A stretch of DNA of 64,000 bases from assembly GCF_009687865.1 (NCBI RefSeq), contig NZ_BLAE01000039.1, positions 41,221 to 105,220 on the forward strand. Reading direction: 5' to 3'. Each line of letters starts with the position of its first letter. The stretch's first letter is position 1. The stretch comes from Acrocarpospora macrocephala (GTDB taxonomy: Bacteria; Actinomycetota; Actinomycetes; Streptosporangiales; Streptosporangiaceae). Positions 33,036 through 41,792 of this stretch are shown piece by piece. A program made the translations under genes and the position numbers. The notes under the pieces were generated by a model, which saw nothing but the letters and a program-made list of their open reading frames with translations, had not been told where the DNA came from and ran no database searches.

Positions 33036-34034
33036 ATGGCTGATCCGCTCGGCCTCGACGACATCGCGGCACGCGTCTACCGCACGATGCTCACGCTTCC
33101 TCAGGTAACGGTCGACGAACTCTCCGATCAGCTCGATCTGGAGAACAAGCAGGTGGAGGTGGCACTCGACCGGCTCACCGAGCTCTCGCTGGTCCGGCCG
33201 TCCTATGAGGAGGACGGGAGCCTGCGGCCCATCAGCCCGGAAGTGGGCTTCGAGGAGTTTCTCGCCAAGCAGCAGGAGGCGTTGAACTCTCAGCAGCAGC
33301 GGCTGGACGAGTCCCGGGTCGCCGTCGCCAAGCTCATCGCCGAGAGCGCCCACCACCGTCGCCACCACGACGCCGATGTGGAACGGCTCGAGGGCATCGA
33401 CGCCATCCGCGATCGGCTGGCCGAGTTCACCCGAGGGGTGGAGCACGAGGTGTCGGCCCTGGCTCCGGATGGACCGCAAACCGAGGCGAACATCGAGGCC
33501 GCCCGTCCGCTCGACGAGGAGCTGCTCGCTCGCGGCGTCCACCTGCGCACGCTGTACCTCGATAGCATCCGGAACCACCCGGTGACCGCGACATACGCGC
33601 AATGGCTCGTTGACCAGGGAGGATTGGTGAGAACCGCCCCCTCGCTGCCGGTCCGCATGATTCTCGTCGACCGGATAGCCGCCATCGTTCCGATCGACGA
33701 GGAGAACAGCGGACAGGCCGCCATCGTGCTGCACAACTCAGGCGTGCTCGCCGCCCTGTGCGCGCTCTTCGATCACACCTGGCGGGAGGCGACCCCGCTC
33801 GGCGGGTCCGACGTCCAGGACAACGAGGGCCTGTCCAAGCAGGAGCGCGAGGTCCTGCGCCTGCTCGCCCTCGGGCTGACCGATCAGGCGGTGGCCAAAC
33901 GGCTCGGCGTCTCCGTGCGGACCAGCAGCCGCATCACCGCCCTGCTGATGGAGCGGCTGGACGCCCGAAGCCGCTTCCAGGCGGGGGTTCGGGCCAGCGA
34001 ACTCGGCTGGCTGAAAGAGCTGGACCGCCAGTAA
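33036..34034 (+). CDS. LuxR-type regulator with TrmB-like N-terminal HTH, probable cluster regulator
   Basis: Regulator of 332 aa. The N-terminus (LDDIAARVYRTMLTLPQVTV, DELSDQLDLENKQVEVALDR) is a TrmB-like winged helix followed by a coiled-coil stretch around residues 75-105. The C-terminus is a LuxR HTH (LSKQEREVLRLLALGLTDQA, VAKRLGVSVRTSSRI). Proteins with this layout are common pathway regulators next to actinomycete biosynthetic operons. ATG 33036 has GAGGGGG upstream. It ends 314 bp before the first ATP-grasp gene of the operon, on the same strand. Confidence 0.85.
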   Translation: MADPLGLDDIAARVYRTMLTLPQVTVDELSDQLDLENKQVEVALDRLTELSLVRPSYEEDGSLRPISPEVGFEEFLAKQQEALNSQQQRLDESRVAVAKLIAESAHHRRHHDADVERLEGIDAIRDRLAEFTRGVEHEVSALAPDGPQTEANIEAARPLDEELLARGVHLRTLYLDSIRNHPVTATYAQWLVDQGGLVRTAPSLPVRMILVDRIAAIVPIDEENSGQAAIVLHNSGVLAALCALFDHTWREATPLGGSDVQDNEGLSKQEREVLRLLALGLTDQAVAKRLGVSVRTSSRITALLMERLDARSRFQAGVRASELGWLKELDRQ

Positions 34035-34051
34035 GTCCATTTCGGCGGGGG

Positions 34052-34081
34052 TTGACAAACAGCTCATTCGCCAAGAAGATA
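34052..34081 (+). promoter_or_regulatory. Candidate operon promoter with consensus -35
   Basis: TTGACA at 34052-34057 is consensus; the best -10 at 17-18 bp is GAAGAT/AAGATA (34075-34081), which is weak. If used, transcription would begin near 34088, upstream of the hairpin at 34134, giving a leader of about 260 nt before the first gene. Confidence 0.35.
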
Positions 34082-34133
34082 ACTATCAGTTTGGTGAACT
34101 GTCTCCAGCAGTTGCCGGCGACAGAAATTCCTG

Positions 34134-34161
34134 AGGCCGTGTCTCCACAGACGCGGCCTTT
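34134..34161 (+). terminator. Hairpin terminator, or attenuator, ahead of the biosynthetic operon
   Basis: AGGCCGTGTCT, loop CCAC, AGACGCGGCCT: an 11-bp stem with one G-U pair, followed by TT. It lies 100 bp after the regulator stop and 188 bp before the first ATP-grasp gene. It most simply ends the regulator transcript; attenuation is possible if the promoter at 34052 is real. The remaining leader to 34349 shows no further gene. Confidence 0.6.
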
Positions 34162-34348
34162 CGCATGTGCCGGATCGGGCGGCGCGGTGTGTTCGACGGC
34201 GACAGCCGTACCGGACCCGCGGTCCCCCGTCGCGGCCACCTTTTCCCGCTGTTCGCGCATATCGGCCGACAGCGCCATTCACGCTGGACCAGGCCTGTCA
34301 TGTCGCACGCCCGGTGACCTGGCGACAACACCACCAGGGAGTTTCGCC

Positions 34349-35734
34349 ATGATGAACCGTGTCACGAAGGAATTCCTCGAGGAATGCGTGGGCGCCGACG
34401 ATCGGTTGCGTACCGTTGTCAATCGCGTGTCCCTCCCGGACGCTTATGCCAAAACCTACGGAAAGGCGCTTCTCCCCAGGCCCGTGTTCGTCGAAGACAC
34501 CGAGATCCGGGGTTTCGCCGACGATCTGACCCAGCTTTTCGACATTCTCGCGTCCCTACCTCAGCGGCTGTTCGACGGTGACCTGCGGCGCTACGCGGCC
34601 AGCTTGGGCATCGGCGAGGAACTGGCCACGATCATGCTCCGCGGCGCGACGGGTCACGTTCCCGTGCACGGGCGGGCCGACGCCTACCACGACGGGACAG
34701 CCTTCAAGCTGCTGGAGTTCAACATCGGCAGTGAGCTGGGCGGCATGGACGCCGCGGCGATGAACTGCGCGTTCCTGCAGGTCCCGGCGTTTCACCGGTT
34801 CGCCGAGCGGCACGGCCTCACCTACGTGGACACCGCGGAACGCGTCGCGAGGGTGCTGCGCGAGGCCGCCCGGCCGGTGACCGGCGACCGCACGCCGGTC
34901 GTCGCCCTGCTGGAGGCCACGGGCGGCCTGGCCGAGGCCGAGCACCTCTTCCCCGCGATCGCGAACTCGATGAATGCCCATGACATCGACATGCGGCTCG
35001 GCGAGGTGCATCAGGTACGCACCAAGGAGGGGAAGCTCACGCTCAACGGCACGCCGATCGACCTGGTCCTGCGGTTCTTCTCATCGGACCAGATCCTCAC
35101 CGGCTCAGGCGGCGTCGAGGTGCTCGACCCGATTCTGCGGGCCCACGCCGACGGTAAGACAGTCCTGTTCACGACGCTCGAAGCGGCCATGTCCGCGAGC
35201 AAGTCGGCACTGGCCCTGCTCTCCGACAACCGGCTGCACTCGTTCTACTCCGCGAGCGAACTCGACGTGATCGACAGGGTCGTCCCGTGGACGCGGCTGC
35301 TGGTCGACGGCCCGCTCCACAAGCGGATCGAGGGCGTTCACCTGCTGGACTACTGCTGCCTGAACCAGGAGCAGCTCATCCTCAAACCCGGTGTGGGCTA
35401 TGGCGGCGTCGGCGCGCTCATCGGCGGCGAAGCCACGAGCGCCGAATGGCGCGCAGCGCTGTCCGCGGCCGTCGGACGGGGCTACGTCGTGCAGCAGATC
35501 GTGACCGCGGCACCTGAGCCGGTGTGCGATCCGCGAACCGGTCGCATCGAGGACTGGTCCGCCAACTGGGGAGTCTTCATCACCGACGAAGGCTACGCCG
35601 GGTCGTTCGTCCGCGCCCTGAAAGCCGAGGACGGCGCGGTCATTTCCTACTCGAACAAGGGCACCCGAGGCGCTCCGGTCTTCTCCTACACAGAAGGACG
35701 CTCGACCGCCCTCCCTCATGAACGGAAGAGCTGA
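34349..35734 (+). CDS. ATP-grasp ligase, glutathionylspermidine synthase-like (circularly permuted type)
   Basis: Predicted ATP-dependent carboxylate-amine ligase of 461 aa. The substrate region has LLEFNIGSELGGMDAAAMN, the ATP-binding part LILKPGVGYGGVGALIGG, and near the end ANWGVFITDEGYAGSFVRA, as in circularly permuted ATP-grasp/glutathionylspermidine synthase-like proteins of actinomycete clusters. ATG 34349 (or 34352) follows AGGGAG. It is the first gene of the operon, with the second ATP-grasp gene 5 bp downstream. It should form an amide bond; the acid and amine partners are unknown, with kynurenine-derived acids or the small peptide at 46983 as candidates from context. Confidence 0.82.
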   Translation: MMNRVTKEFLEECVGADDRLRTVVNRVSLPDAYAKTYGKALLPRPVFVEDTEIRGFADDLTQLFDILASLPQRLFDGDLRRYAASLGIGEELATIMLRGATGHVPVHGRADAYHDGTAFKLLEFNIGSELGGMDAAAMNCAFLQVPAFHRFAERHGLTYVDTAERVARVLREAARPVTGDRTPVVALLEATGGLAEAEHLFPAIANSMNAHDIDMRLGEVHQVRTKEGKLTLNGTPIDLVLRFFSSDQILTGSGGVEVLDPILRAHADGKTVLFTTLEAAMSASKSALALLSDNRLHSFYSASELDVIDRVVPWTRLLVDGPLHKRIEGVHLLDYCCLNQEQLILKPGVGYGGVGALIGGEATSAEWRAALSAAVGRGYVVQQIVTAAPEPVCDPRTGRIEDWSANWGVFITDEGYAGSFVRALKAEDGAVISYSNKGTRGAPVFSYTEGRSTALPHERKS

Positions 35735-35739
35735 TTCCC

Positions 35740-37002
35740 ATGCTGCAGGCATGTCAGACGATGAGGCGGGAGCCGAGATTGCGGCCGCACATCGTCATCA
35801 TCAACCGTTGGCGCGAGCGGTATGCCGACTACGCCGGCTACCTCGACCACAGGGTTAACCGAGTCAGCTATATCACCACCGAAGTAGGGCTCGCCTCGGT
35901 GCCGCAGGCAGCGAACGACGTGCTCCTCGTCGCGGCGACCGACGACCTCGAATCGGTCCGCCGCCGCCTGCGCGAACTCGTCAGCCGGTACGGCAAGCCG
36001 GACGCGATCATCGCCCTGAAGGAGGACGATCTCCTGGTCGCGGCCGCCCTGCGGGCCGAATGGGACTGCCCGGGCCAGCGGGCCGAGGAGCTGATCGGAT
36101 TCCGCGACAAGTACGTGATGAGCCGCCTGATCGCGCGGGCCGGGCTCCCCGTTCCGGCGTTCGGCCTGGCCGCCGACGCGCAGCAGGTCGCCGACTTCGC
36201 CGCGGTGCACGGCTGGCCCGTGATCGTCAAACCCCGATGCGGCTCCTCCAGCGAAGGTGTGGTGCAGGCGAGCGAGCCGGCGGATCTCGTCGGTGTGTCG
36301 TTCGAAGAGCCGCTGCTGGTGCAGGAGTACAACCCGAACCCGATCTACCACGTCGACGGGGTGTTCACCGCTCCCGGCCTGGTCCAATGCCGGGCCTCGC
36401 GTTACGTCAACACCTGCCTGGGCTTCCGGAGCGGCAGTTTCCTCGGCTCGGTGGAAGAGGACGACCCCGTCGTCAACAGCGTCATCGCGGCCGCCGCCGA
36501 GAAGTACATGAGCGCCCTGACCAACCGGCCAACGGCCTTCCACCTGGAAGTCTTCGTCGACTCCGCCGGGCCGTCCTGCGTGTTCCTCGAAGTCGGCGCG
36601 CGGGTGGGCGGCGCGGAGATCCCGTTCGTCTGGCGTGAGGTGCACGGCTACGACCTCATGGAGGCGGCCTTCCGGATCCAGCTCGGCCTGCCGGTCGCCG
36701 AAGGCCCGCCGACCCCCGCGCGAGGCGGAGTCGGCGGCTGGCTGCTCATCCCCACGCCCCTCACGCGCCCGTGCCGTATCACGGAGGCCACCTCGATGGT
36801 CGGCCGCCGGCCTGGCCCGTACGCCGAAGCCCTGCTGCGCCCCGGCGAGGTGCTCCCGCTGGCCGACGCGTACTACGAGCACGTGGGCGGACGGTTCCGG
36901 TTCTGCGAATCCTCGAGTCACGCGGTGGAACAGGCCATCGTCGCCACCGCCGCCGCGTTCCGGGTCGCCGCCGAACCGATCGAGCTGGTGACCTCAGGGT
37001 GA
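35740..37002 (+). CDS. ATP-grasp carboxylate-amine ligase (carbamoyl-phosphate-synthase-like fold)
   Basis: Ligase of 420 aa from a different ATP-grasp branch than its neighbour. GFRDKYVMSRLIARAGLPVP and WPVIVKPRCGSSSEGVVQA form the ATP-binding lobes, and CVFLEVGARVGGAEIP carries metal-binding Glu and Arg/Asn positions. The C-terminal region (GVGGWLLIPTPL) resembles L-amino acid ligase-type proteins that join amino acids to small acids or peptides. It starts 5 bp after the first ligase gene; its stop overlaps a GTG at 36999 that is a possible start for the dioxygenase. The substrates are unknown. Confidence 0.85.
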   Translation: MLQACQTMRREPRLRPHIVIINRWRERYADYAGYLDHRVNRVSYITTEVGLASVPQAANDVLLVAATDDLESVRRRLRELVSRYGKPDAIIALKEDDLLVAAALRAEWDCPGQRAEELIGFRDKYVMSRLIARAGLPVPAFGLAADAQQVADFAAVHGWPVIVKPRCGSSSEGVVQASEPADLVGVSFEEPLLVQEYNPNPIYHVDGVFTAPGLVQCRASRYVNTCLGFRSGSFLGSVEEDDPVVNSVIAAAAEKYMSALTNRPTAFHLEVFVDSAGPSCVFLEVGARVGGAEIPFVWREVHGYDLMEAAFRIQLGLPVAEGPPTPARGGVGGWLLIPTPLTRPCRITEATSMVGRRPGPYAEALLRPGEVLPLADAYYEHVGGRFRFCESSSHAVEQAIVATAAAFRVAAEPIELVTSG

Positions 37003-37025
37003 CCGCTACGGAAGGAAAGACCGAA

Positions 37026-37748
37026 GTGGCAAAGGACTATTCCACCCCGATTCTGTCCGGCGACGGGGGAAGTGACTACGCCCGATACATGCGCACCGAC
37101 ACGCTCCTGTCCCTGCAGCGTCGCCCGGAGGAGATGGTGCATCGGGACGAGCTGCTCTTCCAGACCGTCCATCAATCCACCGAGCTGTGGCTCAAGCACG
37201 CCTGCTTCGAGGTGGCCGAGGCCACCCGGCAGATCCGCGCCGGCGTTCCGGAGACGGCCGAGATCCTGCTGGCCAGGGCCGCCCTCGGCGTAGAGCTGGT
37301 GACCGGCCAGCTGGAGATGATCCGGTATCTCGGCCCCTGGGACTTCCAGCTGATCCGCACGGTGCTCGGCCACGGATCCGGCTTCGAGTCGCCCGGCTGG
37401 CGCGACGTCCAGCGGCGCAGCCAGGAACTGGGTCCCGCCTTCGAGGCCCTCCTCGGCGAACGGCAGGTCGACCTGGCCGACCTGTACCGCGGCAGTCCCG
37501 GCCATCCCCTCTACCGCCTGGCCGAAGCCATGATCGAGTGGGATGAGCGGATCGCGCTGTGGCGGGTTCGGCACTACAAGGTCGCCACCAGGATCATCGG
37601 CCATGAGGTGGTCGGCACCAAGGGCACGCCCGTCGACGTGCTCACGAAGCTCATCAGCCACAAGTTCTTCCCGGAGCTGTGGCGGGTGCGTACGGAGCTG
37701 ACGCGGACCGGCCCGATGGCCGACCCCGCGCCGGCGGCCGCGTGCTGA
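37026..37748 (+). CDS. kynA: Tryptophan 2,3-dioxygenase
   Basis: Heme enzyme (about 240 aa) opening the indole ring of L-tryptophan to N-formylkynurenine. Signatures are DYARYMRTDTLLSLQ, HRDELLFQTVHQSTELWLKH (substrate-binding region with conserved His, Phe and Glu), and GPWDFQLIRTVLGHGSGFES. The proximal heme histidine is expected in LWRVRHYKVATRIIG. GTG 37026 follows GGAAGGAAAG; a GTG at 36999 overlapping the previous stop would add nine residues. The 3' end overlaps the class V PLP gene by 7 bp. It is the committed step into the kynurenine pathway of this operon. Confidence 0.95.
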   Translation: MAKDYSTPILSGDGGSDYARYMRTDTLLSLQRRPEEMVHRDELLFQTVHQSTELWLKHACFEVAEATRQIRAGVPETAEILLARAALGVELVTGQLEMIRYLGPWDFQLIRTVLGHGSGFESPGWRDVQRRSQELGPAFEALLGERQVDLADLYRGSPGHPLYRLAEAMIEWDERIALWRVRHYKVATRIIGHEVVGTKGTPVDVLTKLISHKFFPELWRVRTELTRTGPMADPAPAAAC

Positions 37749-38887
37749 ACGCCCGAACGCGAGGTCTGGACTCCGCCACCTTCCGCACCCGCTTTCCGAT
37801 GCTGGAGCGGATCGTTCACCTGGCCAGTTGCAGCCTGGGCGCCCGGTCGACGGACCTGGACGCGGCGCTGGAGCGGATGCTCGGGGCGATGTCCAGGCAG
37901 GGGGCGCCGTGGCCGGAATTCGAGGGGCAGCTGAACCAGGCGCGGCAGGGCTTCGCCGCCCTCGTCCGAGCTCGAACGGATGAGATCGCCGTAGTCCCCA
38001 GCGCCACAGTCGGCGCCTACCAGGTCGCCTCAACGCTCGCCTGGCCGGACCGGCCGAAGATCGTCACGGTCGAATCGGAGTTCCCCTCGCTGGCCCACGT
38101 CTGGCTGGCCCAGCGCGCCCGCGGAGCCGAGGTCACATTCGTTCCCAAAGCGGGCGCGGTGGCGGACTACCTGGCGGCCATCGACGAACGCACCGGGCTG
38201 GTCTCGATTCCCATGATCGGCTATCGCGACGCGGCACGCCTCGCGGTCGCGGAAGTGGCTCAGGCGGCGCACGCCGTCGGCGCGCGCGTCTTCGTCGACG
38301 CCTATCAGGCCGCCGGAGTCGAGCCCCTGGACGTCGGCCTGCTGGAATGCGACTACCTGGTCGCGGGCACGATGAAGTACCTCCTGGGCCTGCCCGGTGT
38401 GGCGTTCCTCTACGTCAAGGCGGGATCGACCGGTCACAGCCCGCCGCAACTCACCGGCTGGTTCGGGCGGGTCGATCCGTTCGCCATGGACCCACGGCGC
38501 GTCGACTTCCCGGACACGGCGCGGCGATTCGAGACAGGCACGCCCGCCGTGCCCGCGCTCTACGCGGCCAACGCCGGACTCGCGCTGATCGACGAGCTGG
38601 ATCTCGACGCGGTGCGGCGGCACATCGCCGCACTGGTCGCGCACACCGACGACCGGCTGACCCACTCCGGCGAGCGGTTGCTGAGGCCCGCGGACCTGTC
38701 GGCCCGCGGTGCCCACGTCGCCGTCCTCGACCCCGATCCGGCGGCGCTGACCAGCTGGCTCGCCAACCGGCAGATCATGGTCAGCCGGCGCAACGACGTG
38801 GTCCGCCTGGCGTTCCACCACTACAACAACGCCGACGACGCCGACGCGGCGTGCGAGGCCATCCGGCAATACCGCCGCACCTCCTGA
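37742..38887 (+). CDS. Class V aminotransferase-fold PLP enzyme, kynureninase-like
   Basis: PLP enzyme of 381 aa, fold type I. HLASCSLGARS near the N-terminus parallels the NSLG block of kynureninases; the PLP lysine is in LVAGTMKYLLGLPGVAFLYV, and VFVDAYQAAGVEPLDVG contains the cofactor-binding Asp. Similar proteins are annotated as aminotransferase V, cysteine desulfurase-like or isopenicillin epimerase-like. In the context of TDO and KynB, cleavage of (hydroxy)kynurenine to (hydroxy)anthranilate and alanine is the best guess, but sequence alone does not prove it. The GTG start overlaps the TDO stop. Confidence 0.78.
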   Translation: MLNARTRGLDSATFRTRFPMLERIVHLASCSLGARSTDLDAALERMLGAMSRQGAPWPEFEGQLNQARQGFAALVRARTDEIAVVPSATVGAYQVASTLAWPDRPKIVTVESEFPSLAHVWLAQRARGAEVTFVPKAGAVADYLAAIDERTGLVSIPMIGYRDAARLAVAEVAQAAHAVGARVFVDAYQAAGVEPLDVGLLECDYLVAGTMKYLLGLPGVAFLYVKAGSTGHSPPQLTGWFGRVDPFAMDPRRVDFPDTARRFETGTPAVPALYAANAGLALIDELDLDAVRRHIAALVAHTDDRLTHSGERLLRPADLSARGAHVAVLDPDPAALTSWLANRQIMVSRRNDVVRLAFHHYNNADDADAACEAIRQYRRTS

Positions 38888-38925
38888 TCGATCTTTCCAA
38901 ACTGAGTAGTAGAGGTCATGTTTCC

Positions 38926-40167
38926 GTGCCTGAAATCACCAGCGTCATTTCCGCTTCCACGACCACCGAATTCCCCTATGACACGGTGCTGGACGAGTTC
39001 CACAGAGTGGGCAAGCACTGCGTGTCGCACGACATCCTCACCGCTCTGGACAAGGTACGCGCGACCCTGCCGGGCGGGTCCGGGTCCCCGGCCCAGATCG
39101 GGCTGCTGACCAGATTCCTCGACATCGCCCTCGACAAGTACGACGACCGCTACGACTATCCGACCTACGTGGCGCTGAGCCTGCTCCCGCTGCCCGGAGC
39201 GGAGAATCCACCACCGCGCGGCGCTTCCGCCGAGGGGCAGCGTGACCGCCTGGTCGTCCAGCTCGTGGGCGACGCCCTCCGATTCGAACTGGCCGTGGCC
39301 GACGGCCGTACCGACCTGCTGCCGCAGCTGCGGCCGGAGGCCAGGACCGTCGAAAAGCGCTGCCGTCTGGCGCTGCGAGCGATCCGGCCCGCACTGGGCC
39401 GGATCGGCCTGGCCGCCGACGTGGCCGGTGGTGGTGACCAGCTCGATCCGGTCACCGAGGCCCGCGGGATCTGCGCGGCCATCGAGGCCGACCTCTCCCC
39501 AACCGAGCGGCGCACGTTGCGACTGAGCATGCTGCCGGTCTGGGTGGTCCATGACGAGTACCTGTTCATCCGGGTGCTCCAGTCGTTCGAGACGACGTAC
39601 GCGCTGATCGCGGTGCAGCTCCTGGCGGCGACCGCGGCGCTGTCCGACGGCGACTCCGCCGGCGCGATACGCCGGCTCGCCGTCGCCGGGGCGGCGCTGA
39701 GCGAGTCGGCCCCGCTGTTCTCCCTGCTGGCGACCATGCAGGTGGCGGCGTTCCACACCTTCCGCGCGTACACCGAGGGCGCCAGCGCCATCCAGTCGCG
39801 GAACTACAAGATCGTCGAATCGTTGTGCCGGAAGCCCGACAGGCCGCGCCTCGACTCCGCGGCCTACCATTCGGTGCCCGAGGTCCGGGCTCGAGTCCTC
39901 GCCGGTCAGGCCACCTTCGACGAGGCCGTCGAGGTGGCGGTGGCGGACGGCCGCCTCGGCGCGGACGGCCGCGCCGAGCTGGAACTGGCGATGCACGGCT
40001 TCGCCACGGCCCTGCTCCAGTGGCGGCAGACCCACTACAGCCTCGCCGTGCGGATGCTCGGGGAACGTTCCGGCACCGGCTACACCGAGGGCACGCCCTA
40101 CCTGCGGGAAGGACGGAAAATCCCGGTCTTCTGCGCCTTCGCCCCGCCACCTGAGGATGGTCGATGA
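38926..40167 (+). CDS. TDO-superfamily heme protein resembling PrnB
   Basis: Protein of 413 aa. It carries a second, diverged version of the dioxygenase fold: VVHDEYLFIRVLQSFETTYA matches the TDO segment HRDELLFQTVHQSTELWLKH, and LLQWRQTHYSLAVRMLGERS matches the heme-ligand helix, with the histidine kept. The greater length and N-terminal extension fit the PrnB family, whose founder rearranges chlorotryptophan in pyrrolnitrin synthesis. A heme-dependent rearrangement or oxidation of a tryptophan-derived substrate is predicted. GTG 38926 is the best start. The stop overlaps the next gene as ATGA. Confidence 0.72.
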   Translation: MPEITSVISASTTTEFPYDTVLDEFHRVGKHCVSHDILTALDKVRATLPGGSGSPAQIGLLTRFLDIALDKYDDRYDYPTYVALSLLPLPGAENPPPRGASAEGQRDRLVVQLVGDALRFELAVADGRTDLLPQLRPEARTVEKRCRLALRAIRPALGRIGLAADVAGGGDQLDPVTEARGICAAIEADLSPTERRTLRLSMLPVWVVHDEYLFIRVLQSFETTYALIAVQLLAATAALSDGDSAGAIRRLAVAGAALSESAPLFSLLATMQVAAFHTFRAYTEGASAIQSRNYKIVESLCRKPDRPRLDSAAYHSVPEVRARVLAGQATFDEAVEVAVADGRLGADGRAELELAMHGFATALLQWRQTHYSLAVRMLGERSGTGYTEGTPYLREGRKIPVFCAFAPPPEDGR

Positions 40168-41792
40168 CCACTACCCATGCCCCCGTGGGCATCGTCGGAG
40201 CGGGCCCGGTCGGCCTGGTCGCCGCCCTGCGCCTGGCCTCGTTCGGGATCCGGAGCGTCGTTCTGGAGGCGCGGCCGGAGCTGTTCAAACAGGGCTCCAA
40301 GGCGTGCCTGATCCAGGGCGACGTCCTCGAAGTACTGGACAAGGTCGGCTGCGCGGACCAGGTCGCCGCCGAGGGAGTCACCTGGCACGTCGCCCGCACC
40401 TACATCCGGGGCAAGCAGATTCGCGAGACCGTCTACCCGCCGAGGCTCGGCTTCGGTCCGTTCGTCAACATCTCGCAGTACCGCGTCGAGCAGATTCTGC
40501 TCGCCCGGCTGCTGACCGAGCCGCTGTGCGAGGTCCGCTGGGCCCACCGGGTCAGCGACCTCACCCAGGACGCCGACGGGGTGACGGTCCAGGCCGTCAC
40601 CCCCGAGGGGACCCGCGAGCTGCGGTTCGCGCACCTCATGGCGTGCGACGGGATACACAGCGAGCTCAGAGCCATGGCCGGGGTGAACTGGACCGGCTAC
40701 AGCCACAGCGACCGGTTCCTCATCACCGACATCAGGGCGGCGCTCCCGCTCGCCCAGGAACGTCACTTCCACTACGACCCGCCGTTCAACCCCGGCCGCC
40801 AGCTCGTGATCCACCCCCAGCCGGACAGCGTCTGGCGCATCGACTGGCAGCTCCCTCCCGACGCCGACATCGAGGCCGAGCGGCGGACCGGACAGCTCGA
40901 CCAGCGGATCCGGGCCGTCATCGGCGACATCCCCTACGAGATCGACTGGTTGAGCACCTACCGCTTCCACCAGCGGGTGGCCGACCGCCTGCGCGTCGGC
41001 CGGATCCTCTTCGCCGGGGACGCGGCACACGCGCTTCCGCCGTACGGCTCCCGCGGCATGAACAGCGGGATCCAGGACGCGGACAACGCCGCGTGGAAGC
41101 TCGCGCTGGTGGCGGCGGGCGCGGCGGGGGAGACCCTGCTGGACACCTACCACCAGGAGCGGCACGCCGCGGCCAACGAGAACCTCAGGGTCACCGAGGC
41201 CACGATCCAGTTCATGGTGCCGCCGTCCCGGCTTCGCCGCTGGATCCGCAACGCCATTCTGCGGCTGGCGGCTCCGGTCAAGTCGATGCGCGGCCACGTG
41301 AACAGTGGCCGGATGGCCGAGCCGTACGTCTACCGGGACTCGCCCATCGTGGACAACAGTCCGCTGGCGGGCGTGTTCGCGCCGGACGGGCTGGTGGTCG
41401 TCGCCGGCCGGCCGACCCGGCTCCGGCGGCTCTTCGGCGCGGAGTTCGTCGGACTCTACGTCGGCGCCGACCCGGCGCAGGCGGCGCGGTTCGTCGCCGA
41501 CGCGCGGCGGGACGACTCGGAGATCCCCGCCCGCCTCGTGCTCGTCCTGCCGCCGGGAACACCGGCAGGGGAGCTGTCCCACCTGGCCACGGTCGCCCAC
41601 GACACCGAGCCAGGACTGCGGGCCGCCTACGGCGGCGGCCAGGCCACCTGGTACCTCGTGCGACCGGACGGTCACATCGCGGGCGCCTACGGGCCGGAGC
41701 GGGCCGCCGACTTCGCCGAAATCCTGCGGCGCGGCGCCGGGTCGGCAGCCCAGCCCGAGCTGGTCCCCATTCCCGCCAAGGAGGCGTCATGA
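40164..41792 (+). CDS. FAD-dependent aromatic hydroxylase (group A)
   Basis: Flavoprotein monooxygenase of 542 aa. GIVGAGPVGLVAALRLASFG binds ADP of FAD, MACDGIHSELRAMAG is the DG motif, and ILFAGDAAHALPPYGSRGMN the GD motif. A C-terminal thioredoxin-like domain of about 150 residues places it near MhpA/phenol-hydroxylase types rather than classic kynurenine 3-monooxygenase. It most likely hydroxylates an aromatic ring of a kynurenine- or anthranilate-type intermediate using NAD(P)H and oxygen. Both ends overlap neighbours by 4 bp. Confidence 0.88.
   Translation: MTTTHAPVGIVGAGPVGLVAALRLASFGIRSVVLEARPELFKQGSKACLIQGDVLEVLDKVGCADQVAAEGVTWHVARTYIRGKQIRETVYPPRLGFGPFVNISQYRVEQILLARLLTEPLCEVRWAHRVSDLTQDADGVTVQAVTPEGTRELRFAHLMACDGIHSELRAMAGVNWTGYSHSDRFLITDIRAALPLAQERHFHYDPPFNPGRQLVIHPQPDSVWRIDWQLPPDADIEAERRTGQLDQRIRAVIGDIPYEIDWLSTYRFHQRVADRLRVGRILFAGDAAHALPPYGSRGMNSGIQDADNAAWKLALVAAGAAGETLLDTYHQERHAAANENLRVTEATIQFMVPPSRLRRWIRNAILRLAAPVKSMRGHVNSGRMAEPYVYRDSPIVDNSPLAGVFAPDGLVVVAGRPTRLRRLFGAEFVGLYVGADPAQAARFVADARRDDSEIPARLVLVLPPGTPAGELSHLATVAHDTEPGLRAAYGGGQATWYLVRPDGHIAGAYGPERAADFAEILRRGAGSAAQPELVPIPAKEAS

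Noticed and set aside
34164-34316. A 50-codon open frame in the leader of the operon
   Set aside because: No ribosome binding site, Arg-rich composition typical of random GC-rich frames and no coupling to the next gene.
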